DNA of 64,000 nucleotides from Alkalihalobacillus sp. YIM B00296 (GTDB taxonomy: Bacteria; Bacillota; Bacilli; Bacillales; Fictibacillaceae): assembly GCF_020179385.1 (NCBI RefSeq), contig NZ_JAIBLJ010000009.1, positions 62,001 to 126,000 of the forward strand, given 5' to 3'. Position 1 is the stretch's first letter. Every line of letters starts with the position of its first letter. Below are positions 17,965 through 26,160 of this stretch, piece by piece. Both the position numbers and the translations under genes were made by a program. The notes below the pieces were generated by a model. That model had not been told where the DNA came from. It saw only the letters and a program-made list of their open reading frames with translations, and did no database searches.

Positions 17965-18198
17965 TCAACCTTCATGAAACACCTGATACCCGCACTCCTT
18001 AACGGCTGTCTCGATTTTTTCCAAAGAAACATGATGTTCATCATACTCAAGACTGACAGTAGCCCTTTTTAGATCTACGCTTCCTTTGACTCCTAGTACT
18101 TGTAAAGCATTTTCGATGGTAATAGCGCAAAGACCACAACTTAATCCTCCTACTTGCAAATTGATTTTAACTATTACCCAAACCTCCTCCATCATCAA
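17965..18198 (-). CDS. heavy-metal-associated (HMA) domain protein
   Basis: A small HMA fold with the metal motif GGLSCGLCAITIENAL (CxxC) and the later CGYQVF. It is similar to copper chaperones and to N-terminal domains of metal P-type ATPases. The only standard start codons (18198 and 18195) lie in or before the GGAGGAGG ribosome-site-like sequence. The codon at ideal spacing is ATA at 18177, which would give a protein of normal CopZ-like length (about 70 residues). The true start is therefore uncertain. The metal is not known. Confidence 0.75.
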   Translation of the reverse strand: MMMEEVWVIVKINLQVGGLSCGLCAITIENALQVLGVKGSVDLKRATVSLEYDEHHVSLEKIETAVKECGYQVFHEG

Positions 18199-18229
18199 TC
18201 ATTAATCAACATTCATGTTGATTAATGAT
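18198..18229. promoter_or_regulatory. 32-bp palindrome upstream of the HMA gene
   Basis: Perfect 15-base arms, ATCATTAATCAACAT (18198-18212) and ATGTTGATTAATGAT (18215-18229), around a central TC. The inner part has the 12-2-12 layout typical of ArsR/SmtB metal-sensor operators. It immediately precedes the ribosome site of the HMA gene, so it probably controls the HMA-TipAS unit. Confidence 0.75.
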
Positions 18230-18362
18230 CACGTTTGTATATTATAATAGGAGAGTAGAGTATCGGATTCAATAAGCAAAACTTATAGAACCTGTCGAGA
18301 ATTCAACACATGAATGAGAACCTGTTGTTTTTCTCTATTTTTTATATAAGGAGGGTTTTACA

Positions 18363-19001
18363 ATGTCAATGGATCGCCGCAAAGTAAGGACCAGGGCGCT
18401 TCTTCGGAAAGCTTTAATTGAAGTGATGGAAGAGAAAGGACCTGAACGTATAACCGTTCGTGATCTGACTGACAAAGCGGATATTAACCGGGGAACCTTC
18501 TATTTACACTATACGGATTTACCTGCTATGCTCCAGCAGGTAAAAACGGAGATGTGGGACGGATTAAAGCAAAGGATGGAGAAACTGAATCCTTATGACT
18601 ACTTGTCTTATGCCACCAGAAACGAACCTGATCCTATGATGGTTAAGGTTTTCGAATACTATGCAGAGCATGCTGATTTTTTTCGAGTCATTCTCGGTCC
18701 GAAGGGAGATCCAGCATTTCCCGTGCTTATCAAGGAGTTTTTAAAAAAGCATCACATCACAAAAATTCTCAATATTCAGCCGGAATTGGCAGAAACCATT
18801 CTGCCAAAAGATTATATGGTAGAATATTTTGCTGCATCCAACCTTAGTATTCTTCTTCATTGGATAGAGACCGGTATGCAGGAATCAGCAGATACAATTG
18901 CTTTGTTGATAACGAATATTCTCGGCATTAGTGTAGAACGACTATATCGTATTAAAGATTATAATCACGGCAACAAAAAAACCCATGTCCGCAAAACATG
19001 A
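18363..19001 (+). CDS. TetR/AcrR-family transcriptional regulator
   Basis: A 212-residue regulator with an N-terminal TetR helix-turn-helix (residues about 8-55, ITVRDLTDKADINRGTFYLHY). The C-terminal ligand domain resembles the YfiR-like TetR_C group (FFRVILGPKGDPAFPVLIKEF). The start ATG 18363 has AAGGAGG at good spacing. It is divergent from the HMA gene with about 160 bases between. The ligand and targets are unknown. Confidence 0.9.
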   Translation: MSMDRRKVRTRALLRKALIEVMEEKGPERITVRDLTDKADINRGTFYLHYTDLPAMLQQVKTEMWDGLKQRMEKLNPYDYLSYATRNEPDPMMVKVFEYYAEHADFFRVILGPKGDPAFPVLIKEFLKKHHITKILNIQPELAETILPKDYMVEYFAASNLSILLHWIETGMQESADTIALLITNILGISVERLYRIKDYNHGNKKTHVRKT

Positions 19002-19106
19002 GTTATTCTAATAGTTGGTTCGATTGGATCATTGCATTATTATTTTTTGGAATTTTATTTACGTTGATTCTTGGGCAGAACCCGTCAGTGCAGTCCCAGT
19101 CCTTTT

Positions 19107-19652
19107 TCAATCGTTTTTAATTTTTGCATACATGGTCAAATCGATGAATCCTTGACCACTATAGGCATAATCCTTCAAGACGCCTTCCCTTTCAAATCCC
19201 AATTTTTCAATCAAACTAGAGGAAGCTTTATTATGAGGCGAGATGAGGGCGCCTACCCGGTGGAGGTCCAAATGCTCAAATCCATACTCGATAATCGTTT
19301 CAATGGCTTCCTTCATATAAGCATTGCCCCAATATTCCGGGGAAAGTTCATAACCGATTTCAGCCCTGTAATAACGATGGTTCCAATTATGGAAACCGCA
19401 TGTCCCGATCAATCTTCCATTCGACTTTAAGAAGATTCCCCATCGGATGACCGTATTATGTTTCAAGCCGACACGAAATTTCTGAATCAGTTCTTGAGCT
19501 TCAGATATGTCGGTCATCGGGTCCGAACCGTAAAATTTCAGGATTTCTTTATTCGTAAAAAGATCATATAGGATTCCGACATGTTCACCTTTAATTTCTT
19601 TCAAATGAAGTCGTTTCGTGTTCAATTCAGGAAATGATTCCATATTATTCAT
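19107..19652 (-). CDS. GNAT acetyltransferase, RimJ/RimL type
   Basis: A 181-residue GNAT fold protein. TKRLHLKEIKGEHVGILYDL is the first strand-helix, followed by GTCGFHNWNHRYYRAEIGYEL and the acetyl-CoA loop region YWGNAYMKEAIETII. The C-terminal HNKASSSLIEKLGFEREGVLKDY is typical of RimJ/YdaF-type N-acetyltransferases. The start overlaps the end of the PAP2 gene by 8 bases. The substrate is unknown. Confidence 0.88.
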   Translation of the reverse strand: MNNMESFPELNTKRLHLKEIKGEHVGILYDLFTNKEILKFYGSDPMTDISEAQELIQKFRVGLKHNTVIRWGIFLKSNGRLIGTCGFHNWNHRYYRAEIGYELSPEYWGNAYMKEAIETIIEYGFEHLDLHRVGALISPHNKASSSLIEKLGFEREGVLKDYAYSGQGFIDLTMYAKIKND

Positions 19653-20340
19653 TCACCTTTCTGCGTTCAGTTCGTCGATTCAAGATAGTAAGGGCATAAA
19701 TACAAGACAAAAGCCAGACTCCTCCTGCTGAATAACCCGCGATCACATCACTAGGATAGTGGACATATAAATATATCCGCGACAATCCGATCAGAAAAAT
19801 CCATAAACCTACCACCAGGACAACAGGCCAATATTGTTTCCCTTTTCTTCGTAAATACTGGACCAACAAATAGCCCATGATTCCATAAGCTGCAATCGAA
19901 ACCATTGCATGACCACTTGGAAAACTGTATCCCCCAACCTCAACGAGATGTTCAAGTCCCGGCCTTTCCCTTTGGAAAAACCCCTTGAGCACTGTATTTA
20001 ATCCCCACGCTCCAAGTACTCCAATGAGCAGGGTAAACGCTTCCCACTTCAATTGTTTTCTTAAAAGGAAGATAAGTAGGCTCAAGACCAAAACGACGTA
20101 TGTATACGTATCACCTGCATGTGTCATGAAAATCATGAAATTTGTCAGCCACGGTGTTTGCAAGCTATAAATAACATTCGAAATGAACGTGTCGAATCCC
20201 TGCAACTCATTTTCCAAAAGCTCATTCGACAGCCCGGCAAAAACCCATATAAAAGCCAATGCAGCGATAATGCCTGCTATCAATTCAAGACTGATTTTTT
20301 CAAATGCTTTTTTTGTTTTAGATGTATTGAGATCAACCAC
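19645..20340 (-). CDS. PAP2-family membrane phosphatase
   Basis: About 231 residues with six predicted helices and all three acid-phosphatase motifs: KGFFQRERP, PSGHAM and SRIYLYVHYPSDVIAG. Such enzymes dephosphorylate phosphatidate, phosphatidylglycerophosphate or undecaprenyl pyrophosphate outside the membrane. I prefer GTG 20340, which is preceded by AAGGGGA; ATG 20364 has a weak site. It is coupled to the GNAT gene. Confidence 0.88.
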   Translation of the reverse strand: MVDLNTSKTKKAFEKISLELIAGIIAALAFIWVFAGLSNELLENELQGFDTFISNVIYSLQTPWLTNFMIFMTHAGDTYTYVVLVLSLLIFLLRKQLKWEAFTLLIGVLGAWGLNTVLKGFFQRERPGLEHLVEVGGYSFPSGHAMVSIAAYGIMGYLLVQYLRRKGKQYWPVVLVVGLWIFLIGLSRIYLYVHYPSDVIAGYSAGGVWLLSCIYALTILNRRTERRKVNE

Positions 20341-20604
20341 CGAATCTCCCCTTCCATACCCCATGTATCCTGTGTGCTTTTATTTAAAGAATGAGCCGAA
20401 CTGCTCAATAAAGCGCCCATTTACCTGTAAACCTGCATAAGACGATATGTCACTAAATAATAGTATTTTATCATGAAAATCTCGCTGCTATAGATAAAGA
20501 AAAGATTTTCCAGTTTTAAATTAAAGAAGGGATTTTAAAAAGTTAACAAGAAATAACAACATCACAGAAAAATAATTTCCTTTGAAAACATTTGAGGTGG
20601 TTAC

Positions 20605-20994
20605 TTGAAGTGGTTAATGGAAAAACCGCGTAAACGGATTTTAACAAAACCGACTAGAGAGGTTGAGTACAAGCTTGTCTTCATCGGAAGCCTGATCGGA
20701 TTCTTCTCATCGTCCCTCTATTTTGTGTTATTTGAGCATGTTTTTGGTAGTCCAACTGACCTGAATAGTGCAATCGCTGGCAGTTTTTCAGGCGTTATCG
20801 CCTCATTTTCAGCATTTATGTGCCTGAAGCTTGTAGATTATCAAACACGGAAATTCGCCATATGCATTGCCATCTGTGCGATTTGGGGGTTAATTAGCGT
20901 CAGTTACTTTTACACAATCCCTGCTCTCTTGTTATTATCGTCGACTTTCCTATGTTTTTGGAGGAAAAACAGGGAAATACGTCTCATTAAGTAA
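20605..20994 (+). CDS. small integral membrane protein of unknown function
   Basis: A 129-residue protein with a basic N-terminus (KPRKRILTKPTR) and four likely membrane helices, at about 27-45, 55-75, 83-101 and 103-119. TTG 20605 lies 7 bases after GAGG. I do not recognise a family. It stands alone between convergent neighbours. Confidence 0.68.
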   Translation: MKWLMEKPRKRILTKPTREVEYKLVFIGSLIGFFSSSLYFVLFEHVFGSPTDLNSAIAGSFSGVIASFSAFMCLKLVDYQTRKFAICIAICAIWGLISVSYFYTIPALLLLSSTFLCFWRKNREIRLIK

Positions 20995-20998
20995 TATA

Positions 20999-21045
20999 AA
21001 AAGAGAAAAAGGGGTGACAAGATCGCCAGCCCCTTTCCCTATTCC
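20999..21045. terminator. weak hairpin between convergent genes
   Basis: AAAGGGG / CCCCTTT arms separated by 15 bases, with T/A-rich flanks on both strands. It would serve the membrane protein and the MFS gene. Confidence 0.45.
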
Positions 21046-21046
21046 T

Positions 21047-22642
21047 TTACACGGTCGAACGTCTTTTTTCTTCTAACGAAATATTATCTTCCACATCCTC
21101 ATCTTCATGGTTCGAAGTCTTCAATCTTACTTCTTTTAAAAATACGACAAGAATGACTGCTAAAATCATTGTAAAAGCACCAAAAAGGAATGCACCACCC
21201 AAGGCATCACTTAACGTATTTCTCATCGCACCGAGTAACTGGTTCATTGATTCACTCTGTTCAGCAGGAATTTGTTCTTTAAAAGTCTGTAGTTGTTCAG
21301 GATCCATAAGAATTTTAGGATCCGATGCTCCTTCCATGTTTCCTGCAGAACCAGCCATTTCTATATTTTTCATATTAGAACGCATGATCATATTCATGAT
21401 AGCCCCCATTATCGATACCCCGATCGTACCTCCTAGCTGTCTAAACAGTTGGACAGATGAGGTAGCAACACCAAGGTATTTATAAGCGACCGAATTCTGG
21501 ATGGTTATCGTGAAAATCGGAAAACTGCAACCCAGTCCAAGACCGATGATCATCAATCGATAAATAGCATCAAGGTTCGTACTATTGACGTTTAACGTAG
21601 TCAATGAGAAGATCCCGATCCCCATCGTCATTAAACCGAGTATAGCTAGTTTTTTATATTTTCCAGTCTTTGTGATCAACTGACCAATAATCGTACTTGA
21701 AACGACCATGCTCAACATCATCGACATCATGATGAAGCCCGTTTTCGTGGCAGATGTCCCGATTACGCCTTGGATGAAGAATGGCATATACATGATGGCA
21801 CCGAACATGGCTATGCCGATCAATAATCCGATAAGATTAGATATCGTAAAGACACTGTTTCTAAAAAGATCCAACGGGAGGACCGGATTGGAGACCTTTC
21901 GTTCGGTATATAAGAATGCGAGCAAAGCCATGATAGATATTGCAAGCAGGCCGTTCACCTGCAAGGAACCCCACGTATACTGGTTCCCTGCCCACGAAAA
22001 TGCGAGCAGCAATGGAATGATCGTACCTGCGAGAAAAAGCGAACCGAAATAATCGATTCTTCCATAGTCTTTACGCGGTACACTAGGAAATAAACGCATG
22101 ATCAAAATGAACGCGACAAATCCGACGGGAAGGAAGATCCAAAAAATCCATTTCCATGAAAAGTGATCGACAATGTACCCACCGAGTGTCGGGCCGAATA
22201 CACTTGACAGACCGAATACGGCAGCCATCAGTCCTTGCCAACGCCCCCTCTCGCGTGGGGAAAACAAATCGCCGATCGAAGCAAAAGATGTGGAAAAGAT
22301 CATCCCGCCTGCCAACCCCTGGAAAGCTCTATAGATGATGAGCATTGTCATCGTATGGGCTGTTCCACATAAGAAACTCGCAATGATGAATAAACCTAAT
22401 CCGAGCAATATGAATGGTTTACGACCATACATGTCAGACAATTTCCCTACTAGAATCGCTGTTACACTGGAGGCAAGCATATAAATTGTAAAGATCCAGC
22501 TGAAGTAATTCATCCCTCCAAGATCGGAGACGATTTTCGGTAATGCCGTACCAATGATGGTCTGGTTCAATGCAGCAAATAACATGGACGCTAACACCGC
22601 AACCATAATCGTAATTTTCTGTTTGAAAGGTAAATGTTCCAT
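21047..22642 (-). CDS. MFS drug:H+ antiporter, DHA2 (EmrB/QacA) family
   Basis: A 531-residue transporter with about 14 membrane helices. Motif A is GKLSDMYGRKPFILLG (about residues 66-81) and motif C-like sequence is GLSSVFGPTLGGYIVDHFSW. A large extracytoplasmic segment near 420-470 and a charged C-terminal tail are typical of DHA2 members. It probably exports hydrophobic drugs or dyes. It lies downstream of a marR gene on the same strand, as B. subtilis mdtP (yusP) follows mdtR (yusO). Confidence 0.92.
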   Translation of the reverse strand: MEHLPFKQKITIMVAVLASMLFAALNQTIIGTALPKIVSDLGGMNYFSWIFTIYMLASSVTAILVGKLSDMYGRKPFILLGLGLFIIASFLCGTAHTMTMLIIYRAFQGLAGGMIFSTSFASIGDLFSPRERGRWQGLMAAVFGLSSVFGPTLGGYIVDHFSWKWIFWIFLPVGFVAFILIMRLFPSVPRKDYGRIDYFGSLFLAGTIIPLLLAFSWAGNQYTWGSLQVNGLLAISIMALLAFLYTERKVSNPVLPLDLFRNSVFTISNLIGLLIGIAMFGAIMYMPFFIQGVIGTSATKTGFIMMSMMLSMVVSSTIIGQLITKTGKYKKLAILGLMTMGIGIFSLTTLNVNSTNLDAIYRLMIIGLGLGCSFPIFTITIQNSVAYKYLGVATSSVQLFRQLGGTIGVSIMGAIMNMIMRSNMKNIEMAGSAGNMEGASDPKILMDPEQLQTFKEQIPAEQSESMNQLLGAMRNTLSDALGGAFLFGAFTMILAVILVVFLKEVRLKTSNHEDEDVEDNISLEEKRRSTV

Positions 22643-22764
22643 ATTTCGCTACCCCTAACTTTCATTAAATGAGTAGTTCACTTTGTGAATCAATAACAAA
22701 AAAGAAAACTTTGGGATATTCCAATGTTTTCATTCTTTTTCAACTCAAATCCATACCTCTTTGT

Positions 22765-23199
22765 TTATTTATGTTTAGAGGAATCAGTGATTTTCGAGAA
22801 AAGATGCACAAGAGTCTGCATTTCCTCATCAGAGAGGTTTTTGAACTTTCCTTCCATGTAGTGATGCTTTTTTTCCTCAAGGGAATTCACTAGCTCCCGT
22901 CCTTTTTCGGTCATACAAAGATAAATCACTCTTCGATCATTTTCCGCTCTTTTCCTTGTGACGAACCCGCGCTTGACCATTCGATCAGTCACCGCTGTGA
23001 TATGACTTGTAGCCACATTGAATTCTTGAGAAAGCATCGAGGTCATGACCTCTTCTTTTTCCATGATGAATTTCATATAAGTAAATTCAGTTGATGTACA
23101 TTCATCTTCAAAAAGGTTGTTGATTTCCTTCCGAAACATCCTGAATGTCGTTCGAAAGCTTTTTTCCAACTTCCATATTAATTGTTGTCGATTATTCAT
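22765..23199 (-). CDS. MarR-family transcriptional regulator
   Basis: A 144-residue winged-helix regulator with MLSQEFNVATSHITAVTDRMVKRGF as recognition helix and RAENDRRVIYLCMTEKG as wing. It is encoded 122 bases upstream of the MFS pump on the same strand, and a palindrome lies 31 bases upstream of its start. It most likely represses itself and the pump, like MdtR in B. subtilis; that is inference from context. Confidence 0.9.
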   Translation of the reverse strand: MNNRQQLIWKLEKSFRTTFRMFRKEINNLFEDECTSTEFTYMKFIMEKEEVMTSMLSQEFNVATSHITAVTDRMVKRGFVTRKRAENDRRVIYLCMTEKGRELVNSLEEKKHHYMEGKFKNLSDEEMQTLVHLFSKITDSSKHK

Positions 23200-23229
23200 T
23201 ACACTACACCTAACAATCTATACATTTAG

Positions 23230-23242
23230 TTAACCAGGTTAA
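23230..23242. promoter_or_regulatory. candidate MarR operator
   Basis: The perfect palindrome TTAACC-A-GGTTAA lies 31 bases upstream of the marR start codon, in the expected promoter region. Confidence 0.6.
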
Positions 23243-23425
23243 GTATATCAGATAATAAGTGATATTAAAACCACTGGAATTGTTTAGAATAGTAAAAAGG
23301 AATTGAACCCTCCTTCATGGTAAGTATATTTATGCAAAATTCGTAAAATGCATAGCTTTCTATTATCAATTTTGATGGATTTATACTATACTGTTAATGT
23401 AGTTTTGTTTGAAAGGAAGAGTCAT

Positions 23426-23848
23426 ATGAATATTGGCTTTTACTTACTACCGAAGAGTGAAGTGAAATACTTGAATCCTGAATCGACCATCCGGCAAGCC
23501 TTGGAAAAGATGTCTTACCATAAGTATACATCTGTTCCACTTGTCGATGATGAGGGTAAATATGCAGGAACCTTGACTGAAGGCGATCTTCTTTGGAGAT
23601 TGAAAGAAGACCTTGATGGAGATGAAGATTATGATGAAATTCAAAGAATCAAATTGAAGGATGTGCCAAGAAGAGTCAAGAACATCCCGATATCCATCAA
23701 TGCCAATATGGAAGATCTCATTACATTGGCCACAGACCAGAACTTCATTCCGATTACGGATGATAATGGACATTTTATCGGAATCATCCGACGCAGGGAT
23801 ATCATCAAGTATTGCGCAAGTGTGATCTGGGAAAAAAACGAAGCATGA
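23426..23848 (+). CDS. CBS-domain pair protein
   Basis: A 140-residue protein made of two CBS motifs. The first is NPESTIRQALEKMSYHKYTSVPLV (about 16-39) with YAGTLTEGDLLW, and the second is MEDLITLATDQNFIPITDDNGH with FIGIIRRRDIIKY. Such modules bind adenine nucleotides. The start ATG 23426 follows AAAGGAAGAG; upstream in-frame codons lack a ribosome site. It is a stand-alone gene ending at a strong terminator. The target protein is unknown. Confidence 0.87.
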   Translation: MNIGFYLLPKSEVKYLNPESTIRQALEKMSYHKYTSVPLVDDEGKYAGTLTEGDLLWRLKEDLDGDEDYDEIQRIKLKDVPRRVKNIPISINANMEDLITLATDQNFIPITDDNGHFIGIIRRRDIIKYCASVIWEKNEA

Positions 23849-23855
23849 AACGAAA

Positions 23856-23888
23856 GGCGGAGCTGACAATGATTAGCTCCGTTTTTTA
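23856..23888 (+). terminator. terminator after the CBS gene
   Basis: CGGAGCT / AGCTCCG stem with a 10-base loop, followed by TTTTTT. Confidence 0.9.
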
Positions 23889-23941
23889 TATTCAGGTAAA
23901 TATCAACTGGTTTTACCTTGAACAACTTCAATGGTGCTTCA

Positions 23942-24115
23942 TTATGCAAATAACGGTAACCACGTTTTATAGAGGCCTTCGCCGCTCGTATCGATCGTCA
24001 GCGTAGCGATGTCTTTATGCGCCCAATCAAATGAAGGTAGAACTTCCCTATGATAACGCTGTTCCGTAAAGATCGTTTCGCCATATTTTAACAGCAAATA
24101 AGGATACGATTGAAA
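23942..24115 (-). pseudogene. 57-codon remnant of an unidentified protein
   Basis: An in-frame TGA immediately precedes a 57-residue coding-like stretch ending in TAA. It has globular composition (PYLLLKYGETIFTEQRYHRE, then DWAHKDIATLTIDTSGEG). No start codon or ribosome site is present. It looks like the C-terminal end of a lost protein; I do not recognise the family. Confidence 0.45.
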
Positions 24116-24205
24116 TCAGCACTGTCCTATCGATTTCTCCCCCCTCGTTTTTCCAGGTATTTTTAAGGGTATTATAAAGGATAGCAATCTGAGAGGGTAA
24201 TGTGT

Positions 24206-25708
24206 ATGAAACGTATTAGACAGTTTTTCCTGTGCTTGATTATGATCCTTTGCGTCGGGATCATCCTTACTGCTAAACAATCGTCAGATTTAAAAATACT
24301 TGCAGGGGTCATCTATTTTAGTATTGGATTATCGGTTTGTTATGTATTGATGCTTGAAAACCGCTCACCATATAAAACACTCTTATGGATGTATGCCATA
24401 TTGTTCGTCCCGATCCTTGGCTACATCTTTTTCATTTATTCTGGACAGTTGGAAGTAAAAGGCCATCTATTCAAGGCAAAACGGATGGATAACTATGAAA
24501 AAGCCCAGGAAATGCAGCTCGAAAACAAACCTTCAGAAAAATGGACACACCTGAATGATACAGAACGGGAATTTTCGAGGTTGGTTACGACCCTCAGTGA
24601 TCAGACGATCAGTTTCCACTCTTATACGGAAGTTTTACGGAATGGGGCTCAAAAATTCCCCCGGTTGCTAGCTGAATTAAGAAAGGCAAAAGATTATATC
24701 CATATGGAATATTACATTTTCCGTTCAGATGATATCGGCCGGGAAGTCATGAACATCTTGTGTGAAAAAGCGGCGGAGGGTGTTGAGGTACGCTTCATTT
24801 ATGACGCGATCGGGAGTCTGAAACTATCTGATCAAGATGTATCAAGGATGAGAGAAGCGGGTGTACAGGTTCATAGTTTTCTTCCTATAAAGAAAGGATT
24901 TTTCAATCAAAAATTCAATTTCAGGAACCACCGGAAAATCGTCGTAATCGATAATAGGATTGGTTTCGTAGGGGGATTGAATGTCGGCAATGAATATCTC
25001 GGGAAGGGTATAAAGTTCGGCTATTGGCGTGATACCCATCTCCTTGTAAAAGGCGAAGCTTTACGTGATTTGCAACGTGTGTTTTTAATCGATTGGAGTT
25101 ACGTCAACAACGAATCTTTATTTGTAGAACGGTATCTGGCAATGGAGCCAAGTGAAGAAAGTGGGGGTGTTCAGGTCGTACCCAGTGGTCCAGATACTTC
25201 TCAAGGGGTCATGAGCTACTTATACTACAGTATGATTACCTCCGCTCAAAAATCAGTATGGATCACCACACCTTATTTCATACCGAGTAAGGAAATTCGT
25301 ACTGCCCTGCTCATCGCCGCCGCAAAAGGAATCGATGTCCGGCTTATAGTCCCTGAAACGAATGATGGTTTCTTGACGCAATATGCCACCCGTTCCTATT
25401 TTAGTGAATTGTTGCATTATGGGGTGAAGGTTTATCTGTATCAGAAAGGGTTCCATCACCAAAAAACGATTATCATTGACGGAAATTATGCTACGCTTGG
25501 TACAGCTAATGTAGATTTACGGAGCTTCCATCTAAACTTTGAGGTGAATGTCTTCATGTTCCGAACTCCAACGATCGAAACGTTGGTTTCGCAATATCAA
25601 GAGGACCTTGAATACAGTATGGAGATTGAGGTGGAAACCCATCAAAAGCGGGGTCTGTTCCTACGGACAAAAGAATCATTTTGTCGATTATTTTCGCCGG
25701 TATTATAA
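24206..25708 (+). CDS. cls: cardiolipin synthase
   Basis: A 500-residue phospholipase-D superfamily enzyme that condenses two phosphatidylglycerols into cardiolipin. It has two N-terminal membrane helices (about 5-25 and 35-53), then two HxK(x)4D catalytic motifs, NHRKIVVID (near 247-255) and HHQKTIIID (near 419-427), the second followed by GTANVD. The start is placed at ATG 24206, 8 bases after GAGAGGG. It is a single gene. Length and order of domains fit ClsA-type enzymes. Confidence 0.94.
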   Translation: MKRIRQFFLCLIMILCVGIILTAKQSSDLKILAGVIYFSIGLSVCYVLMLENRSPYKTLLWMYAILFVPILGYIFFIYSGQLEVKGHLFKAKRMDNYEKAQEMQLENKPSEKWTHLNDTEREFSRLVTTLSDQTISFHSYTEVLRNGAQKFPRLLAELRKAKDYIHMEYYIFRSDDIGREVMNILCEKAAEGVEVRFIYDAIGSLKLSDQDVSRMREAGVQVHSFLPIKKGFFNQKFNFRNHRKIVVIDNRIGFVGGLNVGNEYLGKGIKFGYWRDTHLLVKGEALRDLQRVFLIDWSYVNNESLFVERYLAMEPSEESGGVQVVPSGPDTSQGVMSYLYYSMITSAQKSVWITTPYFIPSKEIRTALLIAAAKGIDVRLIVPETNDGFLTQYATRSYFSELLHYGVKVYLYQKGFHHQKTIIIDGNYATLGTANVDLRSFHLNFEVNVFMFRTPTIETLVSQYQEDLEYSMEIEVETHQKRGLFLRTKESFCRLFSPVL

Positions 25709-25730
25709 CTTGATACGAAGCAGTATTTTG

Positions 25731-25792
25731 AGGTACTAATAAACGCTTCATGAGACCATGAAATCGCGAAAACCTGAATATGAATGGCTGAC
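25731..25792. repeat. diverged copy of the 33032-33135 repeat
   Basis: GAGGTACT, then ATGAGACCATGAAATCGCGAAAA, written here as TGAGACCATG and AATCGCGAAAA, parallels the units at 33032-33135 (TGAGGTCCTG, AACGCGAAAA). It lies just after the cardiolipin synthase gene. Confidence 0.5.
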
Positions 25793-25877
25793 AAAACATA
25801 ATGGCAGCCTTTTTCTGAAATATAAATTCCATTCCGTGCATACTAAACAAAAGATGTTTGTATAGGAGGATACAGGT

Positions 25878-26156
25878 ATGGGATGGATTTTTCCAATTGG
25901 TTTTTGGTTTGTTGGCACACTTGTCGCAGCAAGCCCAAGAGTTCTTTTCCGTCTAATTGAGAAGGAGAAGGAAAAATTAAGGAAGGTAGCAGATGAAGCG
26001 AGGTTCCGTGATCAAAAGGCTTCTGTTTTCTTCACGGTTGAAGAGAAATTGATGAGTTCGATCCCCTGGTGGTCTTTTACATTGATATGCTCCATATTAG
26101 CGATTTTTTTGGTTACGTTTGGATTCGTCGCATTAAGCTTTGTGCTTGTCTGGTGA
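25878..26156 (+). CDS. small membrane protein of unknown function
   Basis: A 92-residue protein with hydrophobic helices at about 2-22 and 66-91 and a charged central helix (LIEKEKEKLRKVADEARFRD). It has an excellent ribosome site (AGGAGGATACAGGT before ATG). It is convergent with the next gene only 4 bases away. The family is not recognised. Confidence 0.72.
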   Translation: MGWIFPIGFWFVGTLVAASPRVLFRLIEKEKEKLRKVADEARFRDQKASVFFTVEEKLMSSIPWWSFTLICSILAIFLVTFGFVALSFVLVW

Positions 26157-26160
26157 TTAC

